Shown here piece after piece: positions 15,469-24,108 of a DNA stretch of 64,000 bases; within the stretch, counting starts at the first letter, position 1; each line of letters begins with the position of its first letter. The notes beneath the pieces were generated by a model that saw only the letters and a program-made list of their open reading frames with translations, did no database searches and had not been told where the DNA came from. Made by a program: the position numbers and the translations under genes. Source of the DNA: Actinobaculum massiliense (GTDB taxonomy: Bacteria > Actinomycetota > Actinomycetes > Actinomycetales > Actinomycetaceae); contig NZ_LN881717.1 in the NCBI RefSeq assembly GCF_001457435.1, forward strand, positions 195,896 through 259,895, written 5' to 3'.

Positions 15469-17115
15469 CTACAAAATCGCCGGGAACGCGTTCCAATATC
15501 CCAGGGTCACGAAGAAGAGTACCTGGCTCACCAGCGCCACAATGCTCACCACATGCCCGTACGCATTCATCCGTGCTGGACACTCCGGCGCACCGTCCGC
15601 GGCTAGGGTAGCCGCCGGCTCCGGCGCGCTTCGCGCGCCGCGGCGTCGACCGTAGAACCACCGATAAATCCAGCGCACAAACCACCAGGCAGCAAGCAGC
15701 GCGCAAATTTGGATGCCCAAATACCCGCCCTGCACCACCAGGCGATCCTGCCCGTAGTTCAAGGCAATGCGCGCGATGACCAGCAGGTACCAGAGATAGA
15801 GAATCCAGGTGGCGATAATCCACAGCAGGGACAGATTCAGCGCCTTGCCCGACCCGGCGTACTGCGCCAATGCCCGCCCGCGAATGCGAATCAGGCCCAC
15901 CAGTTCCAAGATCAGCACCAGGAGCGCCAGCGCCACCGCCAGGCCCATGGCCCCGAGAATGACGTTTCCGTTGAGGAAATTCGGAACCGCGTGGACGGCT
16001 CCGGCCTGGTACTGCTGCACCGGTTGCGCCCCCGCCACCTGGGGAAGCGAATTCGCGGTGTAGGGCATGCCGTTCACCCAGTCAGCCACATCCTGCATCG
16101 CGGTGAGGACCAGTTGGCGCTCGCCCAGCGGACCGACTCGCAGCCCGTGGTCGGCGTCCCGGTAGTAGCGCAGGGTGAGGTTCCGGTTCCCCGCCTCGCG
16201 CAAATGCTCGGCCATAATAAGCGGACCTTGGATAATCGGCATCGAGTTATCGCCGGTGCCGTACAGCATCATTACCGGAGCGGTGATTTGGGCTTCGTAG
16301 GGACCGGGGTCAAAATCGATATAACGGAAATCTTCCTCGCCAAAATCGTTGCCGAGTAGCTTCGGAATCGCGTTGATGACCTGAATGGGTGCCCCAATTT
16401 CGCGCAGGTAGGCATCGGCGGCAAAGCCGCCCTGTTGGCGAATGGGAAGTACCGGCGCGGAGACGAAAGCAACGTAGGCCACGTTAGGGTTTCGCGCCGC
16501 GATAATGGGCGCCACGAAGCAACCTTCGGAGACCGCGTACAGCCCCACCTGGTTGGGCGCTACCCCCGGCTGCTGGCGTAGTTTCTCCAGCGCGTCTTCA
16601 TAGTCGATCGCCAGAGCCACATAATCGCGGTGGGTGGTGGTGTAGTTGGCGACGCGCTTTTGCGGAACCATGGTGACGATTCCGGTGGAGGCAATTCGCT
16701 CCGCCTCCTCGTTAAAGGAATCAATGCTGTCAGTTCCAGTGCCGTGTACAAACACCATGCCCGGAAGCTCGCCCTCTAAGCCCACCGGCCGCATCACCTT
16801 GGCAACGTTTGTTGAACCATCGCTGAGCGTAAAGGTGAGAACCTTGGTGGTCACCTCGTAGGTGCCCACCTGCGCGGTGGGAGCCGCGGTGGTGATCTGA
16901 GTATCGGCAGTTTCCGGCTGGATCACCGCGTCCATTGGTTGTGGATTCCACCCCGGCCCCAGCATGGTGCCAATCAAAGAGAGGAGCAATACCACCACAA
17001 TCCACGTAATAAAACGCCGATGCTTCGGTAGCCACACGCGCAGACCGCGCGACCGTGGGGTTTCTTCCTTCTCCGCGGGGGCGACCTTCGCGGTAACCGG
17101 ATCCGCACCCGCCAT
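15469..17115 (-). CDS. Membrane-anchored alpha/beta-hydrolase with C-terminal four-helix membrane domain
   Basis: The 548-residue protein has one N-terminal membrane segment (ITWIVVVLLLSLIGTML, about 36-53), an alpha/beta-hydrolase domain (about 85-380), then four membrane segments to the end. Catalytic residues can be proposed: Ser in YAVSEG (a variant of GxSxG), Asp in YGTGDNSMP, His in RDADHGL; the oxyanion strand is VFVHGTGTD. The hydrolase part probably faces outside. The ATG overlaps the era stop as TAATG, so it is co-translated with era. Substrate unknown; a cell-envelope ester or peptide is inference. It separates era from leuA, an unusual insertion in a conserved neighbourhood. Confidence 0.75.
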   Translation of the reverse strand: MAGADPVTAKVAPAEKEETPRSRGLRVWLPKHRRFITWIVVVLLLSLIGTMLGPGWNPQPMDAVIQPETADTQITTAAPTAQVGTYEVTTKVLTFTLSDGSTNVAKVMRPVGLEGELPGMVFVHGTGTDSIDSFNEEAERIASTGIVTMVPQKRVANYTTTHRDYVALAIDYEDALEKLRQQPGVAPNQVGLYAVSEGCFVAPIIAARNPNVAYVAFVSAPVLPIRQQGGFAADAYLREIGAPIQVINAIPKLLGNDFGEEDFRYIDFDPGPYEAQITAPVMMLYGTGDNSMPIIQGPLIMAEHLREAGNRNLTLRYYRDADHGLRVGPLGERQLVLTAMQDVADWVNGMPYTANSLPQVAGAQPVQQYQAGAVHAVPNFLNGNVILGAMGLAVALALLVLILELVGLIRIRGRALAQYAGSGKALNLSLLWIIATWILYLWYLLVIARIALNYGQDRLVVQGGYLGIQICALLAAWWFVRWIYRWFYGRRRGARSAPEPAATLAADGAPECPARMNAYGHVVSIVALVSQVLFFVTLGYWNAFPAIL

Positions 17116-18023
17116 TAGAATCCCAGCCGGTTGAGCATCTTGGGATCGCGTTGCCAATCCTTCGACACCCGCACGTGCAGGTCCAGGTATACCTTCGATC
17201 CAAACAGTTGCTGAATGCTCTGGCGCGCCGCGCGGCCGATTTGGCTCAAGCGCGCGCCTTTTTTACCGATAATAATGCCCTTTTGCGAGTTTCGCTCCAC
17301 GTGGAGGGAAGCGTGAATGCGCAAAAGCGGCTCGCCGGCGCGGGTGGTGGTTTCCTGCATTTCGTCAATCGTCACCGCCAGGGAATGCGGTAGCTCCTCG
17401 CGCAAATCAGCCAATCCGGCCTCGCGAATGAGCTCGGAGATCATCACTTCCTCGGATTGATCGGTGACCGCGTCCAGCGGGTAGAGCGGTGGTGAAGGCG
17501 GAAGTTGCGCGACGACGACGCCGGCCAAGTCCTCCACTTGGTTGCCGGCCACGGCGCTCACCGGAACAATTTCCGCAAAGTCATAGGCCTCGGAAACCTC
17601 AGCAATTTTGGTTGCTACCTCGGTGGGCGCTACCAAATCGGTTTTGGTAATTGCCGCAACCACGGGTGCCTTTGTTTTCTTCGCCATCTCGAAAATATAG
17701 CGATCTCCCGGGCCAATCTTTTCGTTCGCGGGCAGGCACATGACCACGGCGTCAACATCCTCCAGGGAGTCGCGCACCATATCCCCCAGGCGCTCACCGA
17801 GGAGCGTACGCGGCCGATGCATTCCCGGGGTATCAACCAGGATCGCTTGACCGTCTTCTCGCGTAACGATGGCGCGGATAACGCGCCGGGTTGTTTCCGG
17901 CCGATCGCTGGTAATCGCCACTTTCCGGCCCACGAGGGCGTTGGTGAGCGTGGACTTACCGGCGTTAGGCCGCCCAATAATTGCCACAAACCCCGCCCTG
18001 AAATCCGCCGGAATTTCCCGCAT
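17115..18023 (-). CDS. era: GTPase Era
   Basis: Era is a 30S-assembly GTPase that binds the 3' end of 16S rRNA. In 302 residues it shows G1 GRPNAGKST (17-25), G3 DTPGMHRP, G4 TKTD, and a C-terminal KH domain with IIGKKGARLSQIG followed by YLDLHVRVSKDW. The ATG has a GGAGAAG site. It follows the corC-like gene on the same strand after about 120 bases, and its stop overlaps the start of the hydrolase gene. In relatives it also lies downstream of phoH-ybeY-corC. Confidence 0.96.
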   Translation of the reverse strand: MREIPADFRAGFVAIIGRPNAGKSTLTNALVGRKVAITSDRPETTRRVIRAIVTREDGQAILVDTPGMHRPRTLLGERLGDMVRDSLEDVDAVVMCLPANEKIGPGDRYIFEMAKKTKAPVVAAITKTDLVAPTEVATKIAEVSEAYDFAEIVPVSAVAGNQVEDLAGVVVAQLPPSPPLYPLDAVTDQSEEVMISELIREAGLADLREELPHSLAVTIDEMQETTTRAGEPLLRIHASLHVERNSQKGIIIGKKGARLSQIGRAARQSIQQLFGSKVYLDLHVRVSKDWQRDPKMLNRLGF

Positions 18024-18146
18024 CTCAACTTCTCCGTTTCTTTTGTAACGCGAAAAAGCATACTTCCCGCGTCCGCCCGCTTAGACTTTCCACAGTCTAG
18101 CTGGCACGTCGCACTCATACCCGCCTCAGGCGGGCGTGCCGCTCGC

Positions 18147-19409
18147 CTAAGATTCCTCCGATTCCGGCTCCTCATCCACTCGGCGAGCGATCACCGTAGA
18201 CAGGCGACGGCGTCGGCCCTCAAACCGATCAGCGGACACGTGGATGCCGTCAATCTCGCCGCTGGACTCGCGAATGGGCACGCGGCCAAGAATCTTGGTG
18301 AGGAGGCCGCCCACCGTGCTCACATCGTCATCGGAAAGCTCGACGTCGAACACATCACCCAAATCATCAATTGAGGCGCGGGCGGCTACTCGGTAGCTAC
18401 CGTCACCGAGGTCTTCGATATCCGGGGTGGAGCGATCGTGTTCGTCCTCAATCTCGCCCACCAGCTCTTCCACCAAATCCTCAATTGTCACCAGACCGGC
18501 GATGCCCCCATACTCGTCGACCACCAGGGCAATATGCACTTGGTTGTTCTGCATTTCGCGCAGCAGAGCATCGATAATTTTCATCTCTGGCACGAAGAAT
18601 GCATCGCGGCAAATATCTCCAATCGTCACGCCTTCGGCATCGTGACGGTGGTGGGTGCGGCGAACCACGTCTTTCATGTAGGCCACGCCCACAATATTGT
18701 CGATGGTTTTGTCGTAAACCGGAACGCGGGAGAAGCCGGAACGCGTAAAGAGCGAGACCGCTTTATCCAAAGATTGATCAGCGCTGATGGTGATCATATC
18801 GGGACGGGGCACCATAACATCGCGCACCATCGTGTTCGACATATCGAACAGCGATTCCAAAATATCGCGTTCCGAATCCTCAATCGCGGCGGACTCGGAA
18901 ACTCGCTCCACCATCATGGCAAGCTGGTCTTCCTGGCGCTGTTCGAATTCTTCCGGAGTGAATTCCTTCTCGCGCACCACCAGCGAGAACAGCCGGGCCA
19001 GAGCATAAAGCCAACCCTGGGCGCGGGCAATGATTTTCACGTGCCGGCTCGCCCCGAAATCAAGCGGGTTGACGAAAGCAAAGCCAAAGAGGACAAGCAG
19101 GGTCACCCCGAAGAAAATCACCGGAACCGGCCAGAGCTCGGCAAAATCAGACAGTAGCGCGAGGGTGAAAAGAATGCCGTAGCCGCTCATGCTCAGCGCC
19201 CGCAAAGTCGCCAATCCCATGGATGCGGCCGGGCGTAGGGTAAGGATCTTAGTAACCTTTTCCGCGCTCTCGCGCGAATCCGCGTAGGCGTTAGTTGCCT
19301 CGGTGCGCGTCATGCGGCCCAGCGCCGCGCTGACCACGGTGGCCCACATTCCCAAGAAGAGGCAAATGACCGCTCCCACATAGAACGGAGCAGAAGGAAG
19401 AGCGACCAC
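18147..19409 (-). CDS. CorC/HlyC-type membrane protein with CBS pair
   Basis: The 420-residue protein has an N-terminal membrane region of three to four helices (VGAVICLFLGMWATVVSAAL and two more by residue 150), then two CBS motifs (VMVPRPDMITISADQSLDKA, VALVVDEYGGIAGLVTIEDL, shown at the length limit) and a C-terminal CorC_HlyC domain. Such proteins are called hemolysin-family or CorC and are linked to Mg/Co efflux; the actual ion is not visible. I chose the GTG at 19409: it is one base after the ybeY stop and carries CGGAGGTTT. A longer frame up to 19523 only overlaps ybeY. It is co-transcribed with ybeY and phoH. Confidence 0.9.
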   Translation of the reverse strand: MVALPSAPFYVGAVICLFLGMWATVVSAALGRMTRTEATNAYADSRESAEKVTKILTLRPAASMGLATLRALSMSGYGILFTLALLSDFAELWPVPVIFFGVTLLVLFGFAFVNPLDFGASRHVKIIARAQGWLYALARLFSLVVREKEFTPEEFEQRQEDQLAMMVERVSESAAIEDSERDILESLFDMSNTMVRDVMVPRPDMITISADQSLDKAVSLFTRSGFSRVPVYDKTIDNIVGVAYMKDVVRRTHHRHDAEGVTIGDICRDAFFVPEMKIIDALLREMQNNQVHIALVVDEYGGIAGLVTIEDLVEELVGEIEDEHDRSTPDIEDLGDGSYRVAARASIDDLGDVFDVELSDDDVSTVGGLLTKILGRVPIRESSGEIDGIHVSADRFEGRRRRLSTVIARRVDEEPESEES

Positions 19410-19410
19410 G

Positions 19411-19896
19411 CTAAACCTCCGTCGGTTTCGGATCGCCCCCGCCGCGCTCGGCGAGGAAAACGAGCAGGAGATGGCGCTGCAGGCCAAACATCCGCTCCTT
19501 GGTTTCCGGGGTGGCGTGGTCATAACCCAGCAAATGCAAAATCCCGTGGGTTACCAAAAGCAGAATCTCCTCCGCGGTGGAGTGCCCCATACGCATGGCC
19601 TGCTGCTTGGCAACGTGTGGGCAGACCAGGATATCGCCCAGCATTCCGGGGCGCGGAGCCTGCCCGGGAGGAGCCGGCCGAAGCTCATCCATCGGGAAGC
19701 TCATAACGTCCGTGGGCCCCTCCAGGCCCATCCAGCGCACATGCGCCTCCGCCATGGTCTCTTCATCCACCAGGAGCACATTGAGGTCGGCCAGCGGATG
19801 GACGCGCATTTCGTCAAATACGAAGCGCGCCAGCTCGGAGATTTCCTCCAAGTCCATCACCGGGCCAAATCCCGATTCGTCATTCACATCAATCAT
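19411..19896 (-). CDS. ybeY: Endoribonuclease YbeY
   Basis: YbeY is a zinc-dependent single-strand RNase that helps mature the 16S rRNA 3' end and takes part in ribosome quality control. It has 161 residues and the zinc signature HGILHLLGYDH, three His in HxxxHxxGxxH order. The TDVMSFPMDE strand typical of the family is also present. It sits between phoH and the corC-like gene, the usual actinobacterial order, and couples to the next gene by one base. Confidence 0.95.
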   Translation of the reverse strand: MIDVNDESGFGPVMDLEEISELARFVFDEMRVHPLADLNVLLVDEETMAEAHVRWMGLEGPTDVMSFPMDELRPAPPGQAPRPGMLGDILVCPHVAKQQAMRMGHSTAEEILLLVTHGILHLLGYDHATPETKERMFGLQRHLLLVFLAERGGGDPKPTEV

Positions 19897-19945
19897 TCGT
19901 CGTTATCCTCAAGATCTACTTTCTACGCGTAGCTCGCGTTTAGTG

Positions 19946-21043
19946 CTACGCCGGGTTGGCCTCGGCATCGTCGTCGCGCGCGGGCCGAGCCTCCGCGCCG
20001 TCGCGCTCCCGCCAAGCACCGCCGCCGTCACGCTCATACCTGTAGCGGTCCCGCGCCGGCCGCGCCCCCTCGGCGTCGCGCGCCTCCCAGCGAGAGTAGG
20101 CATCAATAATTTCAGCGACCAGTCGGTGGCGCACCACATCCGCGCTGGAAAGCTCGGAAAAGTGAATTCCGGGCACATCACGCAAAATCCGCCGCACCTG
20201 CAACAAGCCCGATTTATGCGAACCACCCAAATCGATCTGGGTAATATCGCCGGTCACCACCATCTTCGAGTTGAATCCAAGCCGGGTGAGGAACATCTTC
20301 ATCTGCTCCGGGGTGGTATTTTGCGCCTCATCGAGAATAACGAAAGCGTCATTGAGCGTTCGCCCGCGCATATAGGCCAGCGGCGCCACCTCAATGGTGC
20401 CCGCAGCCATGAGTTTGGGAATTGACTCCGGATCAAGCATCTCGTACATGGCATCGTAGAGCGGGCGCAGATAGGGATCAATTTTATCGTTGAGCGATCC
20501 CGGCAGATACCCCAACGACTCCCCCGCCTCTACCGCCGGGCGGGTAAGAATAATTCGCTTCACCCGATTCTCGGTTAGCGCCACCACGGCCTTCGCCATC
20601 GCCAAATACGTTTTTCCCGTACCGGCCGGCCCGATCCCAAAGGTGATCGAGTTTTCATCAATGGCATCCACATACGCTTTCTGACCCAGCGTCTTGGGAC
20701 GAATGGTTTTCCCGCGCACCGAAAGAATATCGGTCTGAATAAGCGCGGTGGGATTCTCCACCCCGGCCTTGGCGATACTCACCGCCCGCTCAACGGCGTC
20801 GCGCGCAAGAACCTCCCCGTCCTCCACCACGCCAATAAGCTCTTCAATAAGGGACTGAGCGAAATCCAGATCCGGATCCTCACCGCGCAAAACGATGCGC
20901 TGACCCAAAGCATAGATTTCGGTAGGCGCAAGGCCTTTTTCGAGTACACGCAATACTTCGTCACGATGGCCAAGCAAATTGATCATCGATACTCGCTCGG
21001 GAACGGCGATATGGCGAATCTTTATTTTTGCAGAGTCTGTCAT
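19946..21043 (-). CDS. phoH: PhoH-like ATPase/RNA helicase-type protein
   Basis: A 365-residue PhoH-family ATPase. Walker A is GPAGTGKT (138-145) and Walker B is FVILDEAQN; TRPAVEAGESLGYLPGS and GDITQIDLG are further family blocks. The N-terminal region (to about 110) is a KH-like RNA-binding part, and PhoH proteins are thought to act on RNA together with YbeY. The last 40 residues are a low-complexity tail of Arg, Glu, Asp and Ala that is not part of the conserved fold. An AGGAGATA site precedes the ATG six bases after rsmE. Confidence 0.94.
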   Translation of the reverse strand: MTDSAKIKIRHIAVPERVSMINLLGHRDEVLRVLEKGLAPTEIYALGQRIVLRGEDPDLDFAQSLIEELIGVVEDGEVLARDAVERAVSIAKAGVENPTALIQTDILSVRGKTIRPKTLGQKAYVDAIDENSITFGIGPAGTGKTYLAMAKAVVALTENRVKRIILTRPAVEAGESLGYLPGSLNDKIDPYLRPLYDAMYEMLDPESIPKLMAAGTIEVAPLAYMRGRTLNDAFVILDEAQNTTPEQMKMFLTRLGFNSKMVVTGDITQIDLGGSHKSGLLQVRRILRDVPGIHFSELSSADVVRHRLVAEIIDAYSRWEARDAEGARPARDRYRYERDGGGAWRERDGAEARPARDDDAEANPA

Positions 21044-21049
21044 TATCTC

Positions 21050-21802
21050 CTATCGTAACCCCGCGTACTGCCGAATCGCACGAATAGCCGCAATCGCGTA
21101 CGGACCCGCCGTCGCCGCGCGTAGCACATCCTCCGTGAGCCGCACCGCCCTGCCGCCGGCCGCGGTGAGCGCCTCGAGCTCGTCCGCGCTGATTCCCCCT
21201 TCGGGTCCGACGACGACGTTCACCACTCCGGAAAGCGCTTTGGCCGGCACAGACTCCAGCCCCGTTTGCGCTGACTCGTGGCAGATCAGCGTGAGCGTCT
21301 CGCTCTGCTCCGCTAGCCACCGCGCCAATTGCGCACTCGTCATTACCTGCGCAACGCGCGGGAGGAAACTGCGCCGGGATTGCTTACAGGCGGCTCGGGT
21401 CACCGCTTCCCAGCGCTCGCGGCCTTTGGCTTCCTTGCCGCGCCAGTTGACTACCGAGCGGTCAGATTGCCACGGCACGAACTCCCAGGCTCCGAACTCT
21501 GTAGCCGTTTCGATGGCCTGATCATCGCGCCCGCCTTTGGCCAGCGCTTGAATGAGCCGCACCTTGCACGGCGGCTCAGGGATCTCGATCAGCGCCTCGA
21601 GCCGCCCCGTCAGCTCGCGCTTTTGCACCTCGGTCACCAGGCAGGTGGCACGCTTGCCGGCGCCGTCCGAAATATAGATGCGCTCCCCCGCGCGGATTCG
21701 GCGCACCTGCACGGCGTGGCGGCCTTCTTCGCCGTCGAGCGAAATAGCCTGGCCTACATTCGCCTGCGTCACCGCGGCAGAAAGGAAGAGAGGAAGCGTC
21801 AC
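21050..21802 (-). CDS. rsmE: 16S rRNA (uracil(1498)-N3)-methyltransferase RsmE
   Basis: RsmE methylates U1498 of 16S rRNA near the decoding site. It is a SPOUT-class knot methyltransferase of 250 residues. The SAM-binding knot is seen in VVVGPEGGISADELEAL and VRLTEDVLRAATAGPYAIAA (cut to 20). The N-terminal PUA-like part has GEEGRHAVQVRRI. The GTG start overlaps the dnaJ stop as GTGA, so the gene is coupled to dnaJ and falls under HrcA/CIRCE control. Confidence 0.94.
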   Translation of the reverse strand: MTLPLFLSAAVTQANVGQAISLDGEEGRHAVQVRRIRAGERIYISDGAGKRATCLVTEVQKRELTGRLEALIEIPEPPCKVRLIQALAKGGRDDQAIETATEFGAWEFVPWQSDRSVVNWRGKEAKGRERWEAVTRAACKQSRRSFLPRVAQVMTSAQLARWLAEQSETLTLICHESAQTGLESVPAKALSGVVNVVVGPEGGISADELEALTAAGGRAVRLTEDVLRAATAGPYAIAAIRAIRQYAGLR

Positions 21803-22902
21803 CGTCCCGCAAGCCTTTCCTTGAGTTTCGAGAAGAAGGACTGACCCTCCGAGCTCAGCTCCGCATCCGCGAAGCTCTCGCCGCGAAGCGTGGCAAGGTT
21901 CTCCAGCACTTCGCGCTGCTCTTTATCCAGGTCGGTGGGGGTTTTCACGGCGATCGTCATGCGGATGTTTCCGCGTCCGCTCCCGCGCATCCGCCCCACG
22001 CCCAGTCCCTTCATGGTCAAAACCGTGCCCGAATCCGTGCCGGCCGGGATTTCGAGTTCTTTTTCGCCGTCGAAGGTGGGGATCGTAATAGTTGCGCCAA
22101 GGGCGGCGCTGGTCATAGGAATTTGCACCTCGGCCAGCAAATCCGAGCCGGAGCGCTGATAGATAGGATCCGGCTTGACGGTCACTTCCACGTAAAGATC
22201 GCCATAACCGCCACCTTGGCGGCCGGCGTCGCCCTCATTGGAGAAACGCAACTGCATCCCGGATTCCATTCCCGCCGGAATTTTCACGTGAACCGTTTTG
22301 TCTTCGCGCAGGCGCCCTTCCCCGTGGCACTGCGGGCACGGAGTCGTGATAATCGTGCCGTGACCCTGGCAATCGGGGCAGGGAGCCTGGGTTACCATCT
22401 GCCCAAAAAGCGAGTTTGCCACCCGCTGGATCGTTCCGCTTCCTCCGCAACTCGAGCAGGGCACCGGAGAGGTGCCGGGAGCGCAGGCGTCTCCCTCACA
22501 GCTGTGGCAACGCACGAAGAATGACGAGTGCAGATCGCGTTCGGCACCGAAAACAACGTCTTTCAGCTCGACCGAGAGTTGCAAGAGCGAATCCTGGCCG
22601 CGCTCCCCGCGGGGAATTGGACCACGCGAACTGGCTGCGCCGCCCATTCCAGCACCGAAGAAGGTGCTGAAAATATCGCCGACGTCGAAACCAAATCCGC
22701 CCTGCGCGCCGCCAGCATCGTACTCGCGCCGCGACTTTTCGTTTGAGAGAACCGTGTAGGCCTCATTGACGGCCTTATACTCCTCAGCCTTTTCCGGCCC
22801 GGCATGGTCCGGATGCAATTCCTTGGAAAGCCGCAGGTACGCCTTGCGGATCTCCGCTTGCGTTGCATCGCGCTTCACGCCCAAAGTTTCGTAATAATCC
22901 AC
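21799..22902 (-). CDS. dnaJ: Chaperone DnaJ (DnaJ2 type)
   Basis: DnaJ stimulates DnaK and presents unfolded proteins. The J-domain holds HPD at residues 30-32. Next come a Gly/Phe-rich linker and four zinc motifs (CHSCEGDAC, CSSCGGSG, CPDCQGHG, CPQCHGEG); the first deviates from CxxCxGxG, as is common in the actinobacterial DnaJ2. The 367-residue length is normal. It follows hrcA after 74 bases and overlaps rsmE. No dnaK or grpE is in the window; in relatives the second dnaJ stands with hrcA just like this. Confidence 0.95.
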   Translation of the reverse strand: MDYYETLGVKRDATQAEIRKAYLRLSKELHPDHAGPEKAEEYKAVNEAYTVLSNEKSRREYDAGGAQGGFGFDVGDIFSTFFGAGMGGAASSRGPIPRGERGQDSLLQLSVELKDVVFGAERDLHSSFFVRCHSCEGDACAPGTSPVPCSSCGGSGTIQRVANSLFGQMVTQAPCPDCQGHGTIITTPCPQCHGEGRLREDKTVHVKIPAGMESGMQLRFSNEGDAGRQGGGYGDLYVEVTVKPDPIYQRSGSDLLAEVQIPMTSAALGATITIPTFDGEKELEIPAGTDSGTVLTMKGLGVGRMRGSGRGNIRMTIAVKTPTDLDKEQREVLENLATLRGESFADAELSSEGQSFFSKLKERLAGR

Positions 22903-22976
22903 TGCTTAGTTTCCGTGCACTTTCTTCGTTTGTTTCTCATCCGCCTCGCGCGGCGGGCGGGTACCGGCGCAAAAGC

Positions 22977-23993
22977 TTACTGATCGCTCAAAATATCCGA
23001 AAGGTACTTGGCAACAGCTCGCACCGCGACCATATTCCCCGGGTAATCCATGCGCGTTGGGCCCAGCACGCCCACTCGCGCCACCGCCCTTCCACGAACG
23101 TCGTAGGTGGAGGCGACGACGGCGGCTTCCGCCAGGTCGCGATGCTCGTTTTCCATTCCAATCGAGACCGCCACGCCCGCGTCCATCGCGGCCAAAAGCC
23201 GTAGCATCACCACCTGTTCTTCCAATGCGTCGAGAACCGGAGTAATCGAATGAGCGAAATCCACCGCGTGCCGGGAAAGGTTGGCCGTTCCCGCCAAGGC
23301 CAGGCGCTCTTCGGTATCCGCCAAGGATGCGCTCCCAATTGCTTCGGCCACCGCCGAGCTTATGCTTGCCTGCGGATGTTGTAGCTTGGCCGCCTGGTCC
23401 ACAATCAGTTGCGCGGCTTGCTGTAGCTGGTGATCAACCACGATAGCGTTCAGTTCGCGCGAAAGATCCTCAACGACCTGGCCCTCAACCGGCTCGGGCA
23501 GATGTAGCACCCGCTGTTCGACTCTGCCTGCGCTGGTAATCAAAATGAGGACAACGAGGTTGGGGCCGCTGGGCACAAGCTCCAGGTGGCGCAAGGTCAC
23601 GCGTTCGAGCGAAGGATACTGCACCACCGCTACCTGGCGCGTGATTTGCGAAAGGAGGCGCGCGGCCCGGCTGAGAACATCGTCCAAATCCACCGCGCCG
23701 TCCAGGAGCTTCTCAATTGCACGCCGTTCGCCGGCGGAAAGCGGCTTGAGTTTATCGATGGAATCAACGAAATGCCGGTACCCGGCATCAGTGGGAATTC
23801 GCCCCGCCGAGGTATGCGGTTGAGCGATCAGGCCCTCTTCTTCCAGAGCGGCCATATCATTGCGCACGGTCGCCGGCGAAACCCCTAGCTGATAGCGTTC
23901 GACCAACGTTTTGGAGCCAATGGGTTCGCGGTTGGTCACGTAGTCGCGAACGATTGCTTCGAGCACGCGCTCGCGCCGATCTTTCGTAGCCAT
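22977..23993 (-). CDS. hrcA: Heat-inducible transcription repressor HrcA
   Basis: HrcA binds CIRCE operators and represses class I heat-shock genes when GroEL is free. The 338 residues show the N-terminal winged helix (RERVLEAIVRDYVTNREPIG, SPATVRNDMAALEEEGLI), the HTSAGRIPTDAGYRHFVD block, and the GAF-like C-terminal part. I start at ATG 23993, where GAAGGAGG lies upstream and the family N-terminus begins; a start at 24041 would remove the leader that holds the promoter. A CIRCE element 52 bases upstream indicates autoregulation. Confidence 0.95.
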   Translation of the reverse strand: MATKDRRERVLEAIVRDYVTNREPIGSKTLVERYQLGVSPATVRNDMAALEEEGLIAQPHTSAGRIPTDAGYRHFVDSIDKLKPLSAGERRAIEKLLDGAVDLDDVLSRAARLLSQITRQVAVVQYPSLERVTLRHLELVPSGPNLVVLILITSAGRVEQRVLHLPEPVEGQVVEDLSRELNAIVVDHQLQQAAQLIVDQAAKLQHPQASISSAVAEAIGSASLADTEERLALAGTANLSRHAVDFAHSITPVLDALEEQVVMLRLLAAMDAGVAVSIGMENEHRDLAEAAVVASTYDVRGRAVARVGVLGPTRMDYPGNMVAVRAVAKYLSDILSDQ

Positions 23994-24044
23994 ATTCCTC
24001 CTTCGCTCCCTCGGGCCCGCGCCAATATCCGGCACGCTCACGCC

Positions 24045-24067
24045 AGCACTCGACGCGCCCGAGTGCT
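24045..24067. promoter_or_regulatory. CIRCE operator (HrcA binding site)
   Basis: AGCACTC (24045-24051), nine bases, and GAGTGCT (24061-24067) form a perfect arm pair with the CIRCE spacing. One TTAGCACTC arm is complete on the minus strand, and a TAGAAT -10-like box overlaps its edge. It should control hrcA-dnaJ-rsmE. The start of the divergent DUF3097 gene is only 42 bases away, so that gene may also respond. Confidence 0.9.
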
Positions 24068-24108
24068 AATTCTACGCCCTCGGGAGGATTCGGCCATACG
24101 CTATGTCG

